A stretch of DNA of 64,000 nucleotides from positions 62,001 to 126,000 of the forward strand of contig VSSA01000002.1 of assembly GCA_008123405.1 (NCBI GenBank), in the 5' to 3' direction. Source of the stretch: Nocardioides sp. BGMRC 2183 (GTDB lineage Bacteria; Actinomycetota; Actinomycetes; Propionibacteriales; Nocardioidaceae). A model generated the notes under the pieces. That model searched no databases and was not told the origin of the DNA. It saw only the letters and a list, made by a program, of their open reading frames with translations. The translations under genes were made by a program, and so were the position numbers. Positions within the stretch are counted from its first letter, which is position 1. Each line of letters opens with the position of its first letter. This document shows, in pieces, positions 17,207 through 25,903 of this stretch.

Positions 17207-18394
17207 ATGTCCGAGCGCCCGTCGACCCTGCGCCCGATCAGCCTCCGTTCGATCAGCACGGACGAACACCGCGCCTACCTGGCGAGCCTGCCGGCGGCGA
17301 GCTTCCTGCAGACCCCCGGGTGGGCTCGGGTGAAGCCGGAGTGGCGCAGCGAGTCGGTGGGCTGGTTCGGTCCCGACGGCACCCAGTACGGCGCCGCGCT
17401 GGTGCTGCACCGACAGCTGCCCAAGATCGGCCGCACCCTCGCCTACCTGCCCGAAGGGCCTGTCATCGACTGGTCCGACGACCGCCTCTCCGACTGGCTC
17501 GACCCGTTGGCCGCCCACCTCAAGCGACAGGGCGCGTTCGCCATCCGGATCGGGCCGCCGGTGGTGGTCCGCCGCTGGACCACAGCGCAGGTCAAGGAGG
17601 GCATCGCGGACCCGGAGGTACGCCTGCTCAGCCAGGTGCCGCCCACCGAGCGGTCGGCGGTCGGCGCCCGGGTGCTCAGCCAGCTGAGTGAGCTCGGCTG
17701 GCGCCACCAGGGTGTCGAGGGCGGCTTCGCGGCGGGACAGCCGGCATTCGTCTTCCAGGTCCCCCTCTCCCACGCCGACGGCACGCCCCGCACCGAGGAC
17801 GAGGTGCTCAAGGGGATGAACCAGCTGTGGCGCCGCAACATCAAGAAGGCAGCCAAGTCCGGGGTCGAGGTGACCCGGGTGGCCACCGGCACCCCCCAAC
17901 TCACGACCGAGCTCACCGCAGCGCTGGCGGAGTTCCACGCGCTCTACGTGCACACCGCCGAGCGCGACCACTTCACCCCCCGCCCCGCGTCGTACTTCAC
18001 CGCCATGGCCGAGGCGATGGCGGCCGACGATCCGGACCGGTTCACGCTGTGGCTGGCCCGGCACGAGGGCGACCTGGTGGCGGCCACGATCGCGATCCGC
18101 GTCGGCGAGCACGCCTGGTACTCCTACGGCGCCTCCTCCACCGAGAAGCGTGAGGTGCGCGGCTCCAACGCGGTGCAATGGGCGATGATCCGCGACGCCC
18201 TCGAGCACGGCGCACGCGTCTACGACCTGCGCGGCATCACCGAGACACTGGACAGCGACGACCCACACGTGGGTCTGATCCAGTTCAAGGTGGGCACCGG
18301 CGGCGAAGCCGTCGAGTACGCCGGCGAGTGGGACCTGCCGCTCAACCGGGTCCTCTACAAGGCGTTCGACCTCTACATGAAGCGACGGGGGTGA
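17207..18394 (+). CDS. FemX/FemAB-type peptidoglycan bridge aminoacyltransferase
   Basis: A 395-residue protein of the FemABX family, which adds the first bridge amino acid to lipid II from aminoacyl-tRNA at the inner face of the membrane. It has two GNAT-like halves (about 20-190 and 195-370). Recognisable motifs are FLQTPGWARVKPEW at the N-terminus, LWRRNIKKAAKSGVEV, WYSYGASS and YDLRGITETLD near the C-terminus. Actinobacteria with LL-diaminopimelate walls use a glycine bridge, so tRNA-Gly is a plausible donor; that is an inference. It lies 4 bp before the alanine racemase-like gene, so they form an operon. Confidence 0.9.
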   Translation: MSERPSTLRPISLRSISTDEHRAYLASLPAASFLQTPGWARVKPEWRSESVGWFGPDGTQYGAALVLHRQLPKIGRTLAYLPEGPVIDWSDDRLSDWLDPLAAHLKRQGAFAIRIGPPVVVRRWTTAQVKEGIADPEVRLLSQVPPTERSAVGARVLSQLSELGWRHQGVEGGFAAGQPAFVFQVPLSHADGTPRTEDEVLKGMNQLWRRNIKKAAKSGVEVTRVATGTPQLTTELTAALAEFHALYVHTAERDHFTPRPASYFTAMAEAMAADDPDRFTLWLARHEGDLVAATIAIRVGEHAWYSYGASSTEKREVRGSNAVQWAMIRDALEHGARVYDLRGITETLDSDDPHVGLIQFKVGTGGEAVEYAGEWDLPLNRVLYKAFDLYMKRRG

Positions 18395-18398
18395 GGTT

Positions 18399-19469
18399 GT
18401 GAGTCTGGTTCTCACCGTGGACGGCCCGCGCTGGCGGGCCCACCTCGAGGACGTGGCCGCGGCAAACCCGGGCCTGGTCCCGGTCGCCAAGGGCAACGGG
18501 TACGGGTTCGGACTGGGTCGCCTGGCCCGCCGCGCGGAGTGGCTGCGCGAGCGTGGCCACGACGTACCGGCGCTGGCTGTCGGCACCTACGAGGAGCTGG
18601 ACCAGGTCGCCACCCGCTGGTCCGGCGACCTGCTCGTGCTCACCCCGTGGCGGCCGTGGGTCGCCCTGCCCGGCCCCAGTTTCAGCCGGCGCCTGATCCA
18701 CACCGTCAGCCGGCTCGAGGACCTGCGCGCCCTGCTCGCCGCCGACCCACGAGCCCGGATCGTGGTCGAGCACGTCACCAGCATGCAGCGGCACGGGATG
18801 AGCGCCCGTGAGCTCTGGGAGGCCGGCGACCTGCTCCGCAAGCACCCCGGCGCCCGGGTCGAGGGGCTCGCCCTCCATCTCCCCTTGGCGGCCGGTGGCC
18901 ACTACAGCGAGGTCACCCGGCTGATCACCGACGCGATCGGCGCCGACGTCGCCGACCTGTCCACCGTCTGGGTCTCCCACCTGACCGGGCGCGAGCTGGC
19001 CCGGCTGCGCACCGAGTACGGCGACTTCGCGGTCCACCCCCGGATCGGCACCGACCTGTGGCTCGGTGACCGCGGCGCGCTCACCGTCACCGCGACCGTG
19101 CTCGACGTGCACCCGATCGCCCGCGGCGAGCACTTCGGTTACCGCGGCCGCAGCGCGCCCAAGGACGGCCACCTGCTGGTCGTCTCCGGCGGCACCGCGC
19201 ACGGGATCGGCCTGGAGGCGCCGACCGGCGAGCACTCGCTGAAGGCGCGGGCGGCAACGATCGCCCGCGGCGGGCTGGACGCGGCGGGCTTCGTGCGCTC
19301 GCCGTACTCCATCGACGGCAAGCAGCGGCTCTTCGCCGAGCCGCCGCACATGCAGGCCTCGATGCTCTTCCTGCCTGCGGGCGCGCACGTCCCCGCGGTG
19401 GGCGACCCGATCGACGTGCGGGTGCGCTACACCGCCACCGCGTTCGACCGCGTCGAGATCACCGACTGA
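18399..19469 (+). CDS. Alanine racemase-like PLP enzyme
   Basis: A 356-residue fold-type III PLP protein, distantly like alanine racemase. The PLP lysine is in PVAKGNGYGFG (about residue 30), and the barrel continues with VEHVTSMQRHGM and LALHLP. The C-terminal beta domain has HFGYRGRSAPKDGHLLVVSGGTAHGIG (outer motifs HFGYRGRSA and GTAHGIG), which aligns with the racemase region holding the second catalytic Tyr, and PPHMQASM in place of the usual SMD. It is not a standard Alr: the end domain is short and the signatures are altered. It follows femX by 4 bp, so a role in wall-peptide amino acids is plausible. Its 3' end overlaps the convergent GT87 gene by 43 bp. Confidence 0.82.
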   Translation: MSLVLTVDGPRWRAHLEDVAAANPGLVPVAKGNGYGFGLGRLARRAEWLRERGHDVPALAVGTYEELDQVATRWSGDLLVLTPWRPWVALPGPSFSRRLIHTVSRLEDLRALLAADPRARIVVEHVTSMQRHGMSARELWEAGDLLRKHPGARVEGLALHLPLAAGGHYSEVTRLITDAIGADVADLSTVWVSHLTGRELARLRTEYGDFAVHPRIGTDLWLGDRGALTVTATVLDVHPIARGEHFGYRGRSAPKDGHLLVVSGGTAHGIGLEAPTGEHSLKARAATIARGGLDAAGFVRSPYSIDGKQRLFAEPPHMQASMLFLPAGAHVPAVGDPIDVRVRYTATAFDRVEITD

Positions 19470-20833
19470 GGCTCCGCCTTCACCGGGTCGTGCGCCGGCC
19501 GGTACATGTCGCGCACGATCACCCCGGCCAGGTAGAGCTCACCGAGCACCCGGACCAGGATCGCCAGCCAGTAGAAACCGGCGTCACCGCCCCCGGCCGG
19601 CTCCAGGTAGCCGCCGAGGTACCACCAGACCGAGCAGAAGTAGAAGAGCTCGCAGCCCTGCCAGATCAGCTGGTCACGCCACCGCGGGCGGGCCAGCACG
19701 GCCAGCGGCAGCAGCCACAGCACGTACTGCGGCGAGTAGACCTTGTTGACCAGCAGGAAGCCGACCACGATCAGGAAGCCGAGCTGTGCCAGCCGTGGTG
19801 ATTCCGGCGCCCGGAGCCCGAGTACCAGCACGCCGAGGCACCACCCGACGAAGAGGATCCAGGACCAGTCGTTGACCGTCGACGCGGCGAACCCGATGTC
19901 GCCGGCCTGGTCGGCCAGCAGCCACAGCGAGCCGAGATCCGCGCCCCGGTCGGCGTTGAAGCTCCAGAACACCTTCCACTGCTCGGGTCCGGTCAGGTAG
20001 GCGGGCAGGTTGGCCACCACCCAGCTGGCCACCGCAGCGCCGACGGTGATCGCGAACTCACGCCACCGTCGACCCCGCCAGCACAGGATCAGGATGCCGC
20101 CGAGCAGGAAGAGCGGGTAGAGCTTGGCGGCCGTGCCCAGACCGATCATCACGCCGGTCAGCACTGGTCTCTCCCGCGCCCAGGCCCACAGCGCCGCGGC
20201 GACGAAAGCGACCGCGAGCAGGTCCCAGTTGATCAGTGCGGTGGCCAGCAGCGCCGGGGAGAGCGCGAACGCCGCCGCGTCCCAGGGACGGTCCCGATGC
20301 GTGTTGGCCATCAGCCACACCGAGAGCAGCGCCAGCACCGCGAATCCGAGGGCGTTGACCAGCAGGAACCTGGTGATCTCGGAGCTGACCTCGGGCAGGC
20401 CCCACAGGTCGTCGACCGGCAGCCGGTAGCGCTCGGAGAGGTCCGGGAGGCCGTCGATCGCCTGGGTCAGCCACGCGGTGCCCCACGCCCAGTAGGCGAT
20501 GCCGACCGGATACTCCATCACCTCGTACCGGTCCCGGGTCTGCTCGTCGTCGGAGTAGGGCCAGGCCCGCTCGGCCAGCCCGCGCTGCACGTAGAGCGGG
20601 CGCAGGTCGGTGTAGCACATGTGGGAGTAGGTCCAGTTCTGGTCCTTCCCCTCGGCCACCGAGCACGGGGCCTTCTGCAGCATCCCGAGCGAGATCACCA
20701 CAGCGGTGAGCAGCAGCAGCGCCCGGACCGGGGTCCACCAACGATGGCGGGTGGCACGCTCGCCCATCGGGCCGCCCACCGACTCGCTCATCGCGCGGAC
20801 GACCGGGTCCTCCCGGCTCGGGTACGCCGTCAC
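19427..20833 (-). CDS. GT87-type polyprenol-phosphate mannosyltransferase
   Basis: A 468-residue integral membrane glycosyltransferase with about ten hydrophobic segments. The first extracytoplasmic loop holds MCYTDLRPLYVQRGLAERAWPY, which fits the acidic active-site loop of GT-C enzymes. Later motifs TAAKLYPLFLLGGILIL and VNKVYSPQYVLWLLPLAV are typical of GT87 (alpha-mannosyl transfer from polyprenyl phosphate in lipoglycan synthesis). The GTG start at 20833 overlaps the stop of the class A PBP gene by 4 bp (GTGA), so the two are coupled. The homologous gene sits beside ponA1 in mycobacteria. The acceptor is unknown. Confidence 0.85.
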   Translation of the reverse strand: MTAYPSREDPVVRAMSESVGGPMGERATRHRWWTPVRALLLLTAVVISLGMLQKAPCSVAEGKDQNWTYSHMCYTDLRPLYVQRGLAERAWPYSDDEQTRDRYEVMEYPVGIAYWAWGTAWLTQAIDGLPDLSERYRLPVDDLWGLPEVSSEITRFLLVNALGFAVLALLSVWLMANTHRDRPWDAAAFALSPALLATALINWDLLAVAFVAAALWAWARERPVLTGVMIGLGTAAKLYPLFLLGGILILCWRGRRWREFAITVGAAVASWVVANLPAYLTGPEQWKVFWSFNADRGADLGSLWLLADQAGDIGFAASTVNDWSWILFVGWCLGVLVLGLRAPESPRLAQLGFLIVVGFLLVNKVYSPQYVLWLLPLAVLARPRWRDQLIWQGCELFYFCSVWWYLGGYLEPAGGGDAGFYWLAILVRVLGELYLAGVIVRDMYRPAHDPVKAEPQSVISTRSNAVAV

Positions 20834-23187
20834 CGCCCGGGACCGCTCCTGGTACGTCGACCTCGCCGACCGCGGCGACCGACACGTTCACGTTGCGCCG
20901 TCGAGCCGCGCCGACCGAAGATCCCACCGCCGTTGCTCGGCGCGGTCGTCGTCGGGTCCGGCGGGGTCGGGTCATCATCCGGCGGGTCGTCCGTCGGGTC
21001 GGTCGGCTGCGTCGGCTGCGTCGTCGGGTCCTTCGACGGCTCCTTGGTCGGGTCCTTCGACGGCTCCTTGGTGGGCTCCTTGGTGGACGGCTTCTTCGAC
21101 GGATCCGGCTTGTTCGTCGGCTCCGGCGGCGCCGTGGGAAGCGGCTCGTGACCGTCGGTCGGTGCCTCGCCGTCGACGTAGACCGGCTCGGGCAGCTCCT
21201 CGACCGGCTCACCTTCCAGGGCCCGGTTCATCACCGAGACCCAGGTGTCGGCGGGATAGCCGCCGCCGAAGTAGTTGGGCAGCCAGTCCTTGAGCTGTTC
21301 GTTGCCCTGTCCCCGCACGTACATCACCGCTGTCGACAGCTGCGGGGTATAGCCCGCGAACCAGGCCGAGGAGACCTCGCCCGCACCGTTGGTGGCGGTG
21401 CCCGTCTTGGCACCGGCCGGGCGATCGATCAGCGCCGCCTTGTACGCCGTACCGCCCTCGGCCTCGACGGTCTCCTGCAGTGCGAAGGAGGTGTCGGCGG
21501 CGATGTCCTCGCTGACCGCTCGGTGGTTGCTCACCTGGTGCTGGTAGCGGACCTCGCCGTCCCGGTCGACCACCTTCTCGATCACGTAGGCGTCGGCGGC
21601 GACACCGCCGTTGGCGATCGTGGCGTAGCCGTTGGCCATGTTGATCGGGCTGACGGTCTGTGAGCCCAGCGATACCCGCGCATTGGGTTCGAGGCCGGGG
21701 GTGGAGGTGGGGATGCCGTAGGGCTTCGCGTCCGGCTCCTCGGGCGGGACGCCCATCGCGTTGGCCATGTCGATGATCTGCTGCGGACCCTCACCGCCCA
21801 TCTCCAGCGTCATGTCGACGTAGGCGGTGTTCACCGAGTGCTCGGTGGCGGTGACCATGGTGATCGCCGACCCGTAGTCCTCGTCGCCCTGGTTCTCCAC
21901 GTAGGCGCCGTCCGGCGTCTCGTACGGCGAGTTCCCGTCGAAGGTGTCCTTCAGCGAGAAGCCGGCCTTGATCCCGGCGGCCAGCGCGAACGGCTTGAAC
22001 GTGGAGCCGGCCTGGCCACCGGCCACGGCCCAGTTGAGCTGGGAGTCCAGGTAGTCCTGTCCGCCGTACATCCCGCGGACCGCGCCGGTCCCGGGCTCCA
22101 CGGAGGCGACCCCGACATGGAGGTCCTTGTCGGAGAACCCTTCCGGACGTGCCTCGGTGACACCCTCCTCGGCGGCCTGCATCGCCTTCGGGGTGAAGGT
22201 GGTGGTCACCTCGAGCCCGCCGCCGGTGATCTCCTGCTCGTCGAAGCCGAGGTCGAGCAGCTGCTGCCGGACCAGCGAGAGCACGTGGCCCTTCTGGCCG
22301 CCGTACTGGTCGTCGGAGGAGATCTTCGGGAACTTCGGCAGCTTGCGCGAGGCCTTCTCGTAGGCGCTGTCGGAGATCGTCCCCATGTCGTGCATCCCGC
22401 TGAGGGTGTACTCGTAGCGACCCTTGAGCCGCTGCCGCGCCTCCTTGCCGTTGGCCGGGTCGAAGGCGGTGGGGTTGTTGAGGACCGAGGCCAGCGCGGC
22501 CGACTGCCGCAGCGTCAGGTCCTCTGCGTCGCGGCCGAAGTAGGCCTGGGAGGCGGCCTGGATGCCGTAGGCGCCGCGCCCGAAGTAGATCGTGTTGAGG
22601 TAGCCCTCGAGCACGTCCTCTTTGGAGTATTGGTTCTGGATCTTCAGCGAGAGGATCGCTTCCTTGATCTTCCGCTTCCAGGTGCGGTCCTGGGTCAGGT
22701 AGAGGATCTTCACGTACTGCTGAGTGATCGTGGAGGCGCCCTGGGTCGAGTTGCCCTGGGCGTTGGAGAAGGCGGCGCGCAGGATGCCGCGCGGGTCGAT
22801 CCCCTCGTCGGTCCAGAAGCTCTGGTTCTCGGCCGCCACCACGGCGTCCTTGATCGACTCCGGCATCTCGTCGTAGTCGATGGCGTCGCGACGCTGGATC
22901 GCGAACTGGCCGATGTCGGTCTCGCCGTCCGCGTAGTACACGTGGGTGGTCTCGGTGAGGAACTCCGAGTTCGCCTCCGGGATGTCGATCGCCCGGTAGG
23001 CGTAGACGAAGGCACCGATGCCGATCAGGGCGAGCACCAGACCGAGGATCAGACCCCACTTGAAGGTGGTCCGCAGCCGCGTCTTCCAGGTCTTGGGCGC
23101 AGCCGACTTGTTGCTGCGTCGGGAGCTGCGCGAGCTGCTGCTCGTGGCACCCGCCTTCCGCTTGCCTTGGGTCACGTCCTCACTCAT
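20830..23187 (-). CDS. ponA: Bifunctional class A penicillin-binding protein
   Basis: A 785-residue peptidoglycan synthase: a basic, Ser-rich cytoplasmic tail, one membrane helix (about 43-66), a GT51 glycosyltransferase domain (AAENQSFWTDEGIDPRGI with the catalytic Glu; RKIKEAILSLKIQ; FGRGAYGIQAASQAYFG) and a transpeptidase domain with SxxK at S395 (STFKPF), SVN and KTGTATNG. The C-terminal tail is Pro/Thr/Lys-rich with repeated KEPSKDP-like units, ending in a basic GRRGR stretch. I chose the ATG at 23187 because it precedes the cytoplasmic tail; 28 more residues upstream have no family character. It polymerises and crosslinks glycan outside the cell. Confidence 0.95.
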   Translation of the reverse strand: MSEDVTQGKRKAGATSSSSRSSRRSNKSAAPKTWKTRLRTTFKWGLILGLVLALIGIGAFVYAYRAIDIPEANSEFLTETTHVYYADGETDIGQFAIQRRDAIDYDEMPESIKDAVVAAENQSFWTDEGIDPRGILRAAFSNAQGNSTQGASTITQQYVKILYLTQDRTWKRKIKEAILSLKIQNQYSKEDVLEGYLNTIYFGRGAYGIQAASQAYFGRDAEDLTLRQSAALASVLNNPTAFDPANGKEARQRLKGRYEYTLSGMHDMGTISDSAYEKASRKLPKFPKISSDDQYGGQKGHVLSLVRQQLLDLGFDEQEITGGGLEVTTTFTPKAMQAAEEGVTEARPEGFSDKDLHVGVASVEPGTGAVRGMYGGQDYLDSQLNWAVAGGQAGSTFKPFALAAGIKAGFSLKDTFDGNSPYETPDGAYVENQGDEDYGSAITMVTATEHSVNTAYVDMTLEMGGEGPQQIIDMANAMGVPPEEPDAKPYGIPTSTPGLEPNARVSLGSQTVSPINMANGYATIANGGVAADAYVIEKVVDRDGEVRYQHQVSNHRAVSEDIAADTSFALQETVEAEGGTAYKAALIDRPAGAKTGTATNGAGEVSSAWFAGYTPQLSTAVMYVRGQGNEQLKDWLPNYFGGGYPADTWVSVMNRALEGEPVEELPEPVYVDGEAPTDGHEPLPTAPPEPTNKPDPSKKPSTKEPTKEPSKDPTKEPSKDPTTQPTQPTDPTDDPPDDDPTPPDPTTTAPSNGGGIFGRRGSTAQRERVGRRGRRGRRTRSGPGR

Positions 23188-23368
23188 TCGTGCCGGGGAT
23201 CGGTACGGCGCCGGCTCTCCCGGCCGAACGCCGCAGATCAGAGTACGGGTGCGTGGGTGGGGGTCCCTCATCGTGACACCGGGTGTCGCCGCCCAGTGCT
23301 ACCGGCCGGTCACCTTCTGAGCGCCAGTGAGACACCACGATCCATCGGGAGTTCACGTCCGCGGGATA

Positions 23369-23381
23369 TATCGATACGATA
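23369..23381 (+). promoter_or_regulatory. Inverted repeat upstream of padR, candidate operator
   Basis: TATCG-ATA-CGATA is a 5-bp inverted repeat with a 3-bp centre inside an AT-rich patch (GGGATATATCGATACGATAGG), 6 bp before the padR start codon. PadR proteins usually bind AT-rich ATA/TAT dyads and repress their own genes. The assignment is from sequence only. Confidence 0.4.
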
Positions 23382-23387
23382 GGTCGC

Positions 23388-23993
23388 ATGGCACGTCGTG
23401 GAGAGACCATCGAGCTGGCAGTCCTCGGGCTGCTGCACGAGGGCCCCATGCACGGCTACGAGCTGCGCAAGCGGCTGAACCTGATGCTCGGCTGGGGGCG
23501 GCTGCTCTCCTACGGCTCGCTCTACCCGGCGCTGAAGAAGATGCTGCGCGGCAGCCTCATCGCCGAGGTCGCCCCCGAGCAGGTGCCCGGCGCCGTCGCG
23601 TCGCGCCGCCAGCGGATCGTCTACCAGCTGACTGACAAGGGTGCGGCCGAGTTCGAGCGGCTGATGTCCGAGGTCGGGCCGACGGCCTGGGAGGACGACA
23701 ACTTCGACATCCGGTTCCGCTTCTTCTCCTCCACCGACATGGAGATCCGTCTCCGCGTCCTGGAGGGTCGCCGCTCCCGGCTCCAAGAGCGCCTGGACCG
23801 GGTGCAGCGGGAGCTGGCGATGACCCAGAAGGAGGTCGACCGCTACGCCGCGGAGCTGCAGCGCCACGGCGTCGAGTCGGTCGAACGCGAGGTCCGCTGG
23901 CTCTCCGACCTGATCAACGCCGAACGAGGGGCGCGTACCGACACGCCGCCCCCTCCCACCTCGCCGGCGCCGTCGCCGGCGAGCAACGACTGA
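23388..23993 (+). CDS. PadR family transcriptional regulator
   Basis: A 201-residue PadR regulator. The winged helix (about 5-90) shows the signature [21 protein letters not shown] (outer motifs [11 protein letters not shown] and HGYELRKRL), [11 protein letters not shown] and [10 protein letters not shown]. The C-terminal half is a charged helical dimerisation region ([39 protein letters not shown], cited by its ends [10 protein letters not shown] and VDRYAAEL), ending in a Pro-rich tail. It lies 82 bp before ino1, the same order seen in other actinobacteria. It may regulate ino1 or the divergent wall-synthesis operon. Confidence 0.92.
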   Translation: MARRGETIELAVLGLLHEGPMHGYELRKRLNLMLGWGRLLSYGSLYPALKKMLRGSLIAEVAPEQVPGAVASRRQRIVYQLTDKGAAEFERLMSEVGPTAWEDDNFDIRFRFFSSTDMEIRLRVLEGRRSRLQERLDRVQRELAMTQKEVDRYAAELQRHGVESVEREVRWLSDLINAERGARTDTPPPPTSPAPSPASND

Positions 23994-24075
23994 CCGCCAG
24001 AGAATCCCCCGCGAGGAGACCCCTCGCACCAGGACGGGCCCCGCCGTCCACGACCACGATATGGAAAGGACTCCC

Positions 24076-25158
24076 ATGAGTTCGGTTCGAGTAGCGATCG
24101 CCGGCGTGGGCAACTGCGCTACGTCCCTGATCCAGGGCGTGCACTACTACCGGGACGCAGACCCGACCAGCAGCGTCCCCGGCCTGATGCACGTCCAGTT
24201 CGGCGACTACCACGTGCGCGACGTCGAGTTCGTCGCCGCGTTCGACGTCGACGACAAGAAGGTCGGCAAGGACCTCTCCGAGGCGATCAACGCCAGCGAG
24301 AACAACACCATCCAGATCGCCGACGTGCCCACGCTCGGCATCGAGGTGCAGCGCGGCCCGACCCTCGACGGCCTCGGCAAGTACTACAAGGCCACCATCG
24401 AGGAGTCCGCCGCGGAGCCGGTCGACGTGGTTCAGGCGCTCAAGGACGCCGAGGTCGACGTACTGGTCTCCTACCTGCCGGTGGGATCCGAGGAAGCCGA
24501 CAAGTTCTACGCGCAGTGCGCCATCGACGCGGGCGTCGCCTTCGTCAACGCGCTGCCGGTCTTCATCGCCTCCGACCCGGAGTGGGCCGCGAAGTTCGAG
24601 GCCGCCGGCGTCCCGATCGTCGGCGACGACATCAAGTCGCAGGTCGGCGCGACCATCACCCACCGCGTGATGGCCAAGCTGTTCGAGGACCGCGGCGTGA
24701 CGCTGGACCGCACCTACCAGCTCAACGTCGGCGGCAACATGGACTTCAAGAACATGCTCGAGCGGGAGCGGCTGGAGTCGAAGAAGGTCTCCAAGACCCA
24801 GGCCGTCACCTCGAACCTCAACGGTCCGCTGGCCGGCAAGGTCGACGACAAGAACGTCCACATCGGCCCGTCCGACTACGTCGCGTGGCTCGACGACCGC
24901 AAGTGGGCCTACGTCCGCCTCGAGGGCCGCGCCTTCGGTGACGTCCCGCTGAACCTGGAGTACAAGCTCGAGGTCTGGGACTCGCCGAACTCCGCCGGCA
25001 TCATCATCGACGCCGTCCGTGCCGCCAAGATCGCCAAGGACCGCGGCCACGGCGGCCCGATCCTCCCGGCCTCGGCCTACCTGATGAAGTCCCCGCCCGT
25101 GCAGATGGAGGACACCGAGGGCCGCGCCAAGCTCGAGGCCTTCATCAAGGGCGAGTGA
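24076..25158 (+). CDS. ino1: myo-Inositol-1-phosphate synthase
   Basis: A 360-residue NAD-dependent enzyme that cyclises glucose 6-phosphate to inositol 1-phosphate, feeding phosphatidylinositol and mycothiol synthesis. The Rossmann motif is [37 protein letters not shown]-like and [16 protein letters not shown] segments and [12 protein letters not shown] are family signatures. I chose the ATG at 24076, preceded by GGAAAGGA; the ATG at 24061 would add five residues and overlap this binding site. It ends 29 bp before a strong hairpin terminator. Confidence 0.96.
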   Translation: MSSVRVAIAGVGNCATSLIQGVHYYRDADPTSSVPGLMHVQFGDYHVRDVEFVAAFDVDDKKVGKDLSEAINASENNTIQIADVPTLGIEVQRGPTLDGLGKYYKATIEESAAEPVDVVQALKDAEVDVLVSYLPVGSEEADKFYAQCAIDAGVAFVNALPVFIASDPEWAAKFEAAGVPIVGDDIKSQVGATITHRVMAKLFEDRGVTLDRTYQLNVGGNMDFKNMLERERLESKKVSKTQAVTSNLNGPLAGKVDDKNVHIGPSDYVAWLDDRKWAYVRLEGRAFGDVPLNLEYKLEVWDSPNSAGIIIDAVRAAKIAKDRGHGGPILPASAYLMKSPPVQMEDTEGRAKLEAFIKGE

Positions 25159-25187
25159 TCCACGGGTCCAAGGACCCAGCAGTACGG

Positions 25188-25223
25188 CGAAGGGCCGGCC
25201 TCACGTGTGGGGCCGGCCCTTCG
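25188..25223 (+). terminator. Hairpin terminator after ino1
   Basis: Arms CGAAGGGCCGGCC (25188-25200) and GGCCGGCCCTTCG (25211-25223) form a perfect 13-bp stem with a 10-nt loop, 30 bp after the ino1 stop. No U tract follows. Confidence 0.7.
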
Positions 25224-25243
25224 GCGTACCGGTGGAGCTGGGT

Positions 25244-25337
25244 GTCGGTTTCCCCGGTGAACCGGGGATCCCGTCACTTATCGGGGGAAACTTCGCCTTG
25301 GAAGTGACGGTTTCACCGGTGAACCGGGGAAACCGAC
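25244..25337. repeat. Three-hairpin palindromic repeat R2
   Basis: Outer arms GTCGGTTTCCCCGGT (25244-25258) and ACCGGGGAAACCGAC (25323-25337) are complementary. Inside, CCGTCACTT (25271-25279) pairs with AAGTGACGG (25302-25310). Each end can also fold alone (TCCCCGGT-GA-ACCGGGGA on the left; GTTTCACCGGT-GA-ACCGGGGAAAC on the right). The hairpin / long-loop stem / hairpin order matches the element at 52131. Confidence 0.75.
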
Positions 25338-25347
25338 CCCCCCCGAC

Positions 25348-25827
25348 TCACCCCTCCGCCTCAGCCTTGATCCGCTCCAGCGTCTGCCGCATCCCGCTCC
25401 GCAGCCCGGCGGTGAACTTCTCCTGGCCACCGAGCACGTACTTGGTCAGGTTGGTGGAGAGCGCCGAGATGCCGTCAGGGGTCTCGCGACGCTGGGTGAC
25501 CCTGGTGCCGGTGCCGGTCGGCTCCACCGAGAACGACCAGATGGTCTTGTTCTCAGCGATCCGGAACGCGAAGTCGCCCGGCCCGGCGTCGGTCGGCGGG
25601 GTGAATCGCACGACCTTGCCCTTGGTCGGCCAGACCAGCAGCTTCTGGCGGTTGATATTGGAGAACCTCGCTCCCTGCTTCACCACGCCGCCCTTCACGG
25701 TGGAGCGCACCACCTGCGGGCTCCACTGCGCCATCCGCGGGATGTCGGTCAGCAGCGCCCACACCGTCGGCGCCGGCGCGTCGATCTCGATGGAGTCCTC
25801 GAGCAGCTTCTCGTACGTGTCCGTCAT
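25348..25827 (-). CDS. SRPBCC (START-like) family protein
   Basis: A 159-residue helix-grip protein of the polyketide cyclase/dehydrase group, with the opening signature SIEIDAPAPTVWALLTDIPRMAQWSP (outer motifs SIEIDAPAP and MAQWSP), a central WSFSVEPTGTGTRVTQRRETP strand region, and a long C-terminal helix. It likely binds a small hydrophobic ligand or lipid; the exact role is unknown. I chose the ATG at 25827, giving MTDTYEKLLED, over one four codons upstream. It is the 3' gene after cca on the same strand with a 76-bp gap. Confidence 0.85.
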   Translation of the reverse strand: MTDTYEKLLEDSIEIDAPAPTVWALLTDIPRMAQWSPQVVRSTVKGGVVKQGARFSNINRQKLLVWPTKGKVVRFTPPTDAGPGDFAFRIAENKTIWSFSVEPTGTGTRVTQRRETPDGISALSTNLTKYVLGGQEKFTAGLRSGMRQTLERIKAEAEG

Positions 25828-25903
25828 GCGCCGGAACATACTGGCGGTACGGCGCCCGCGGAAGTGGCGTCCAGGCCTCGGTCGGCCCGGCCACCCGTCG
25901 GCC

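Noticed and set aside
15218-18586. A 1122-residue open frame on the minus strand across the DMT, MocR and FemX genes
   Set aside because: It is an antisense frame over well-supported genes, with low-complexity Arg/Gly/Gln-rich translation and no motifs. Long antisense frames are expected in DNA this GC-rich.
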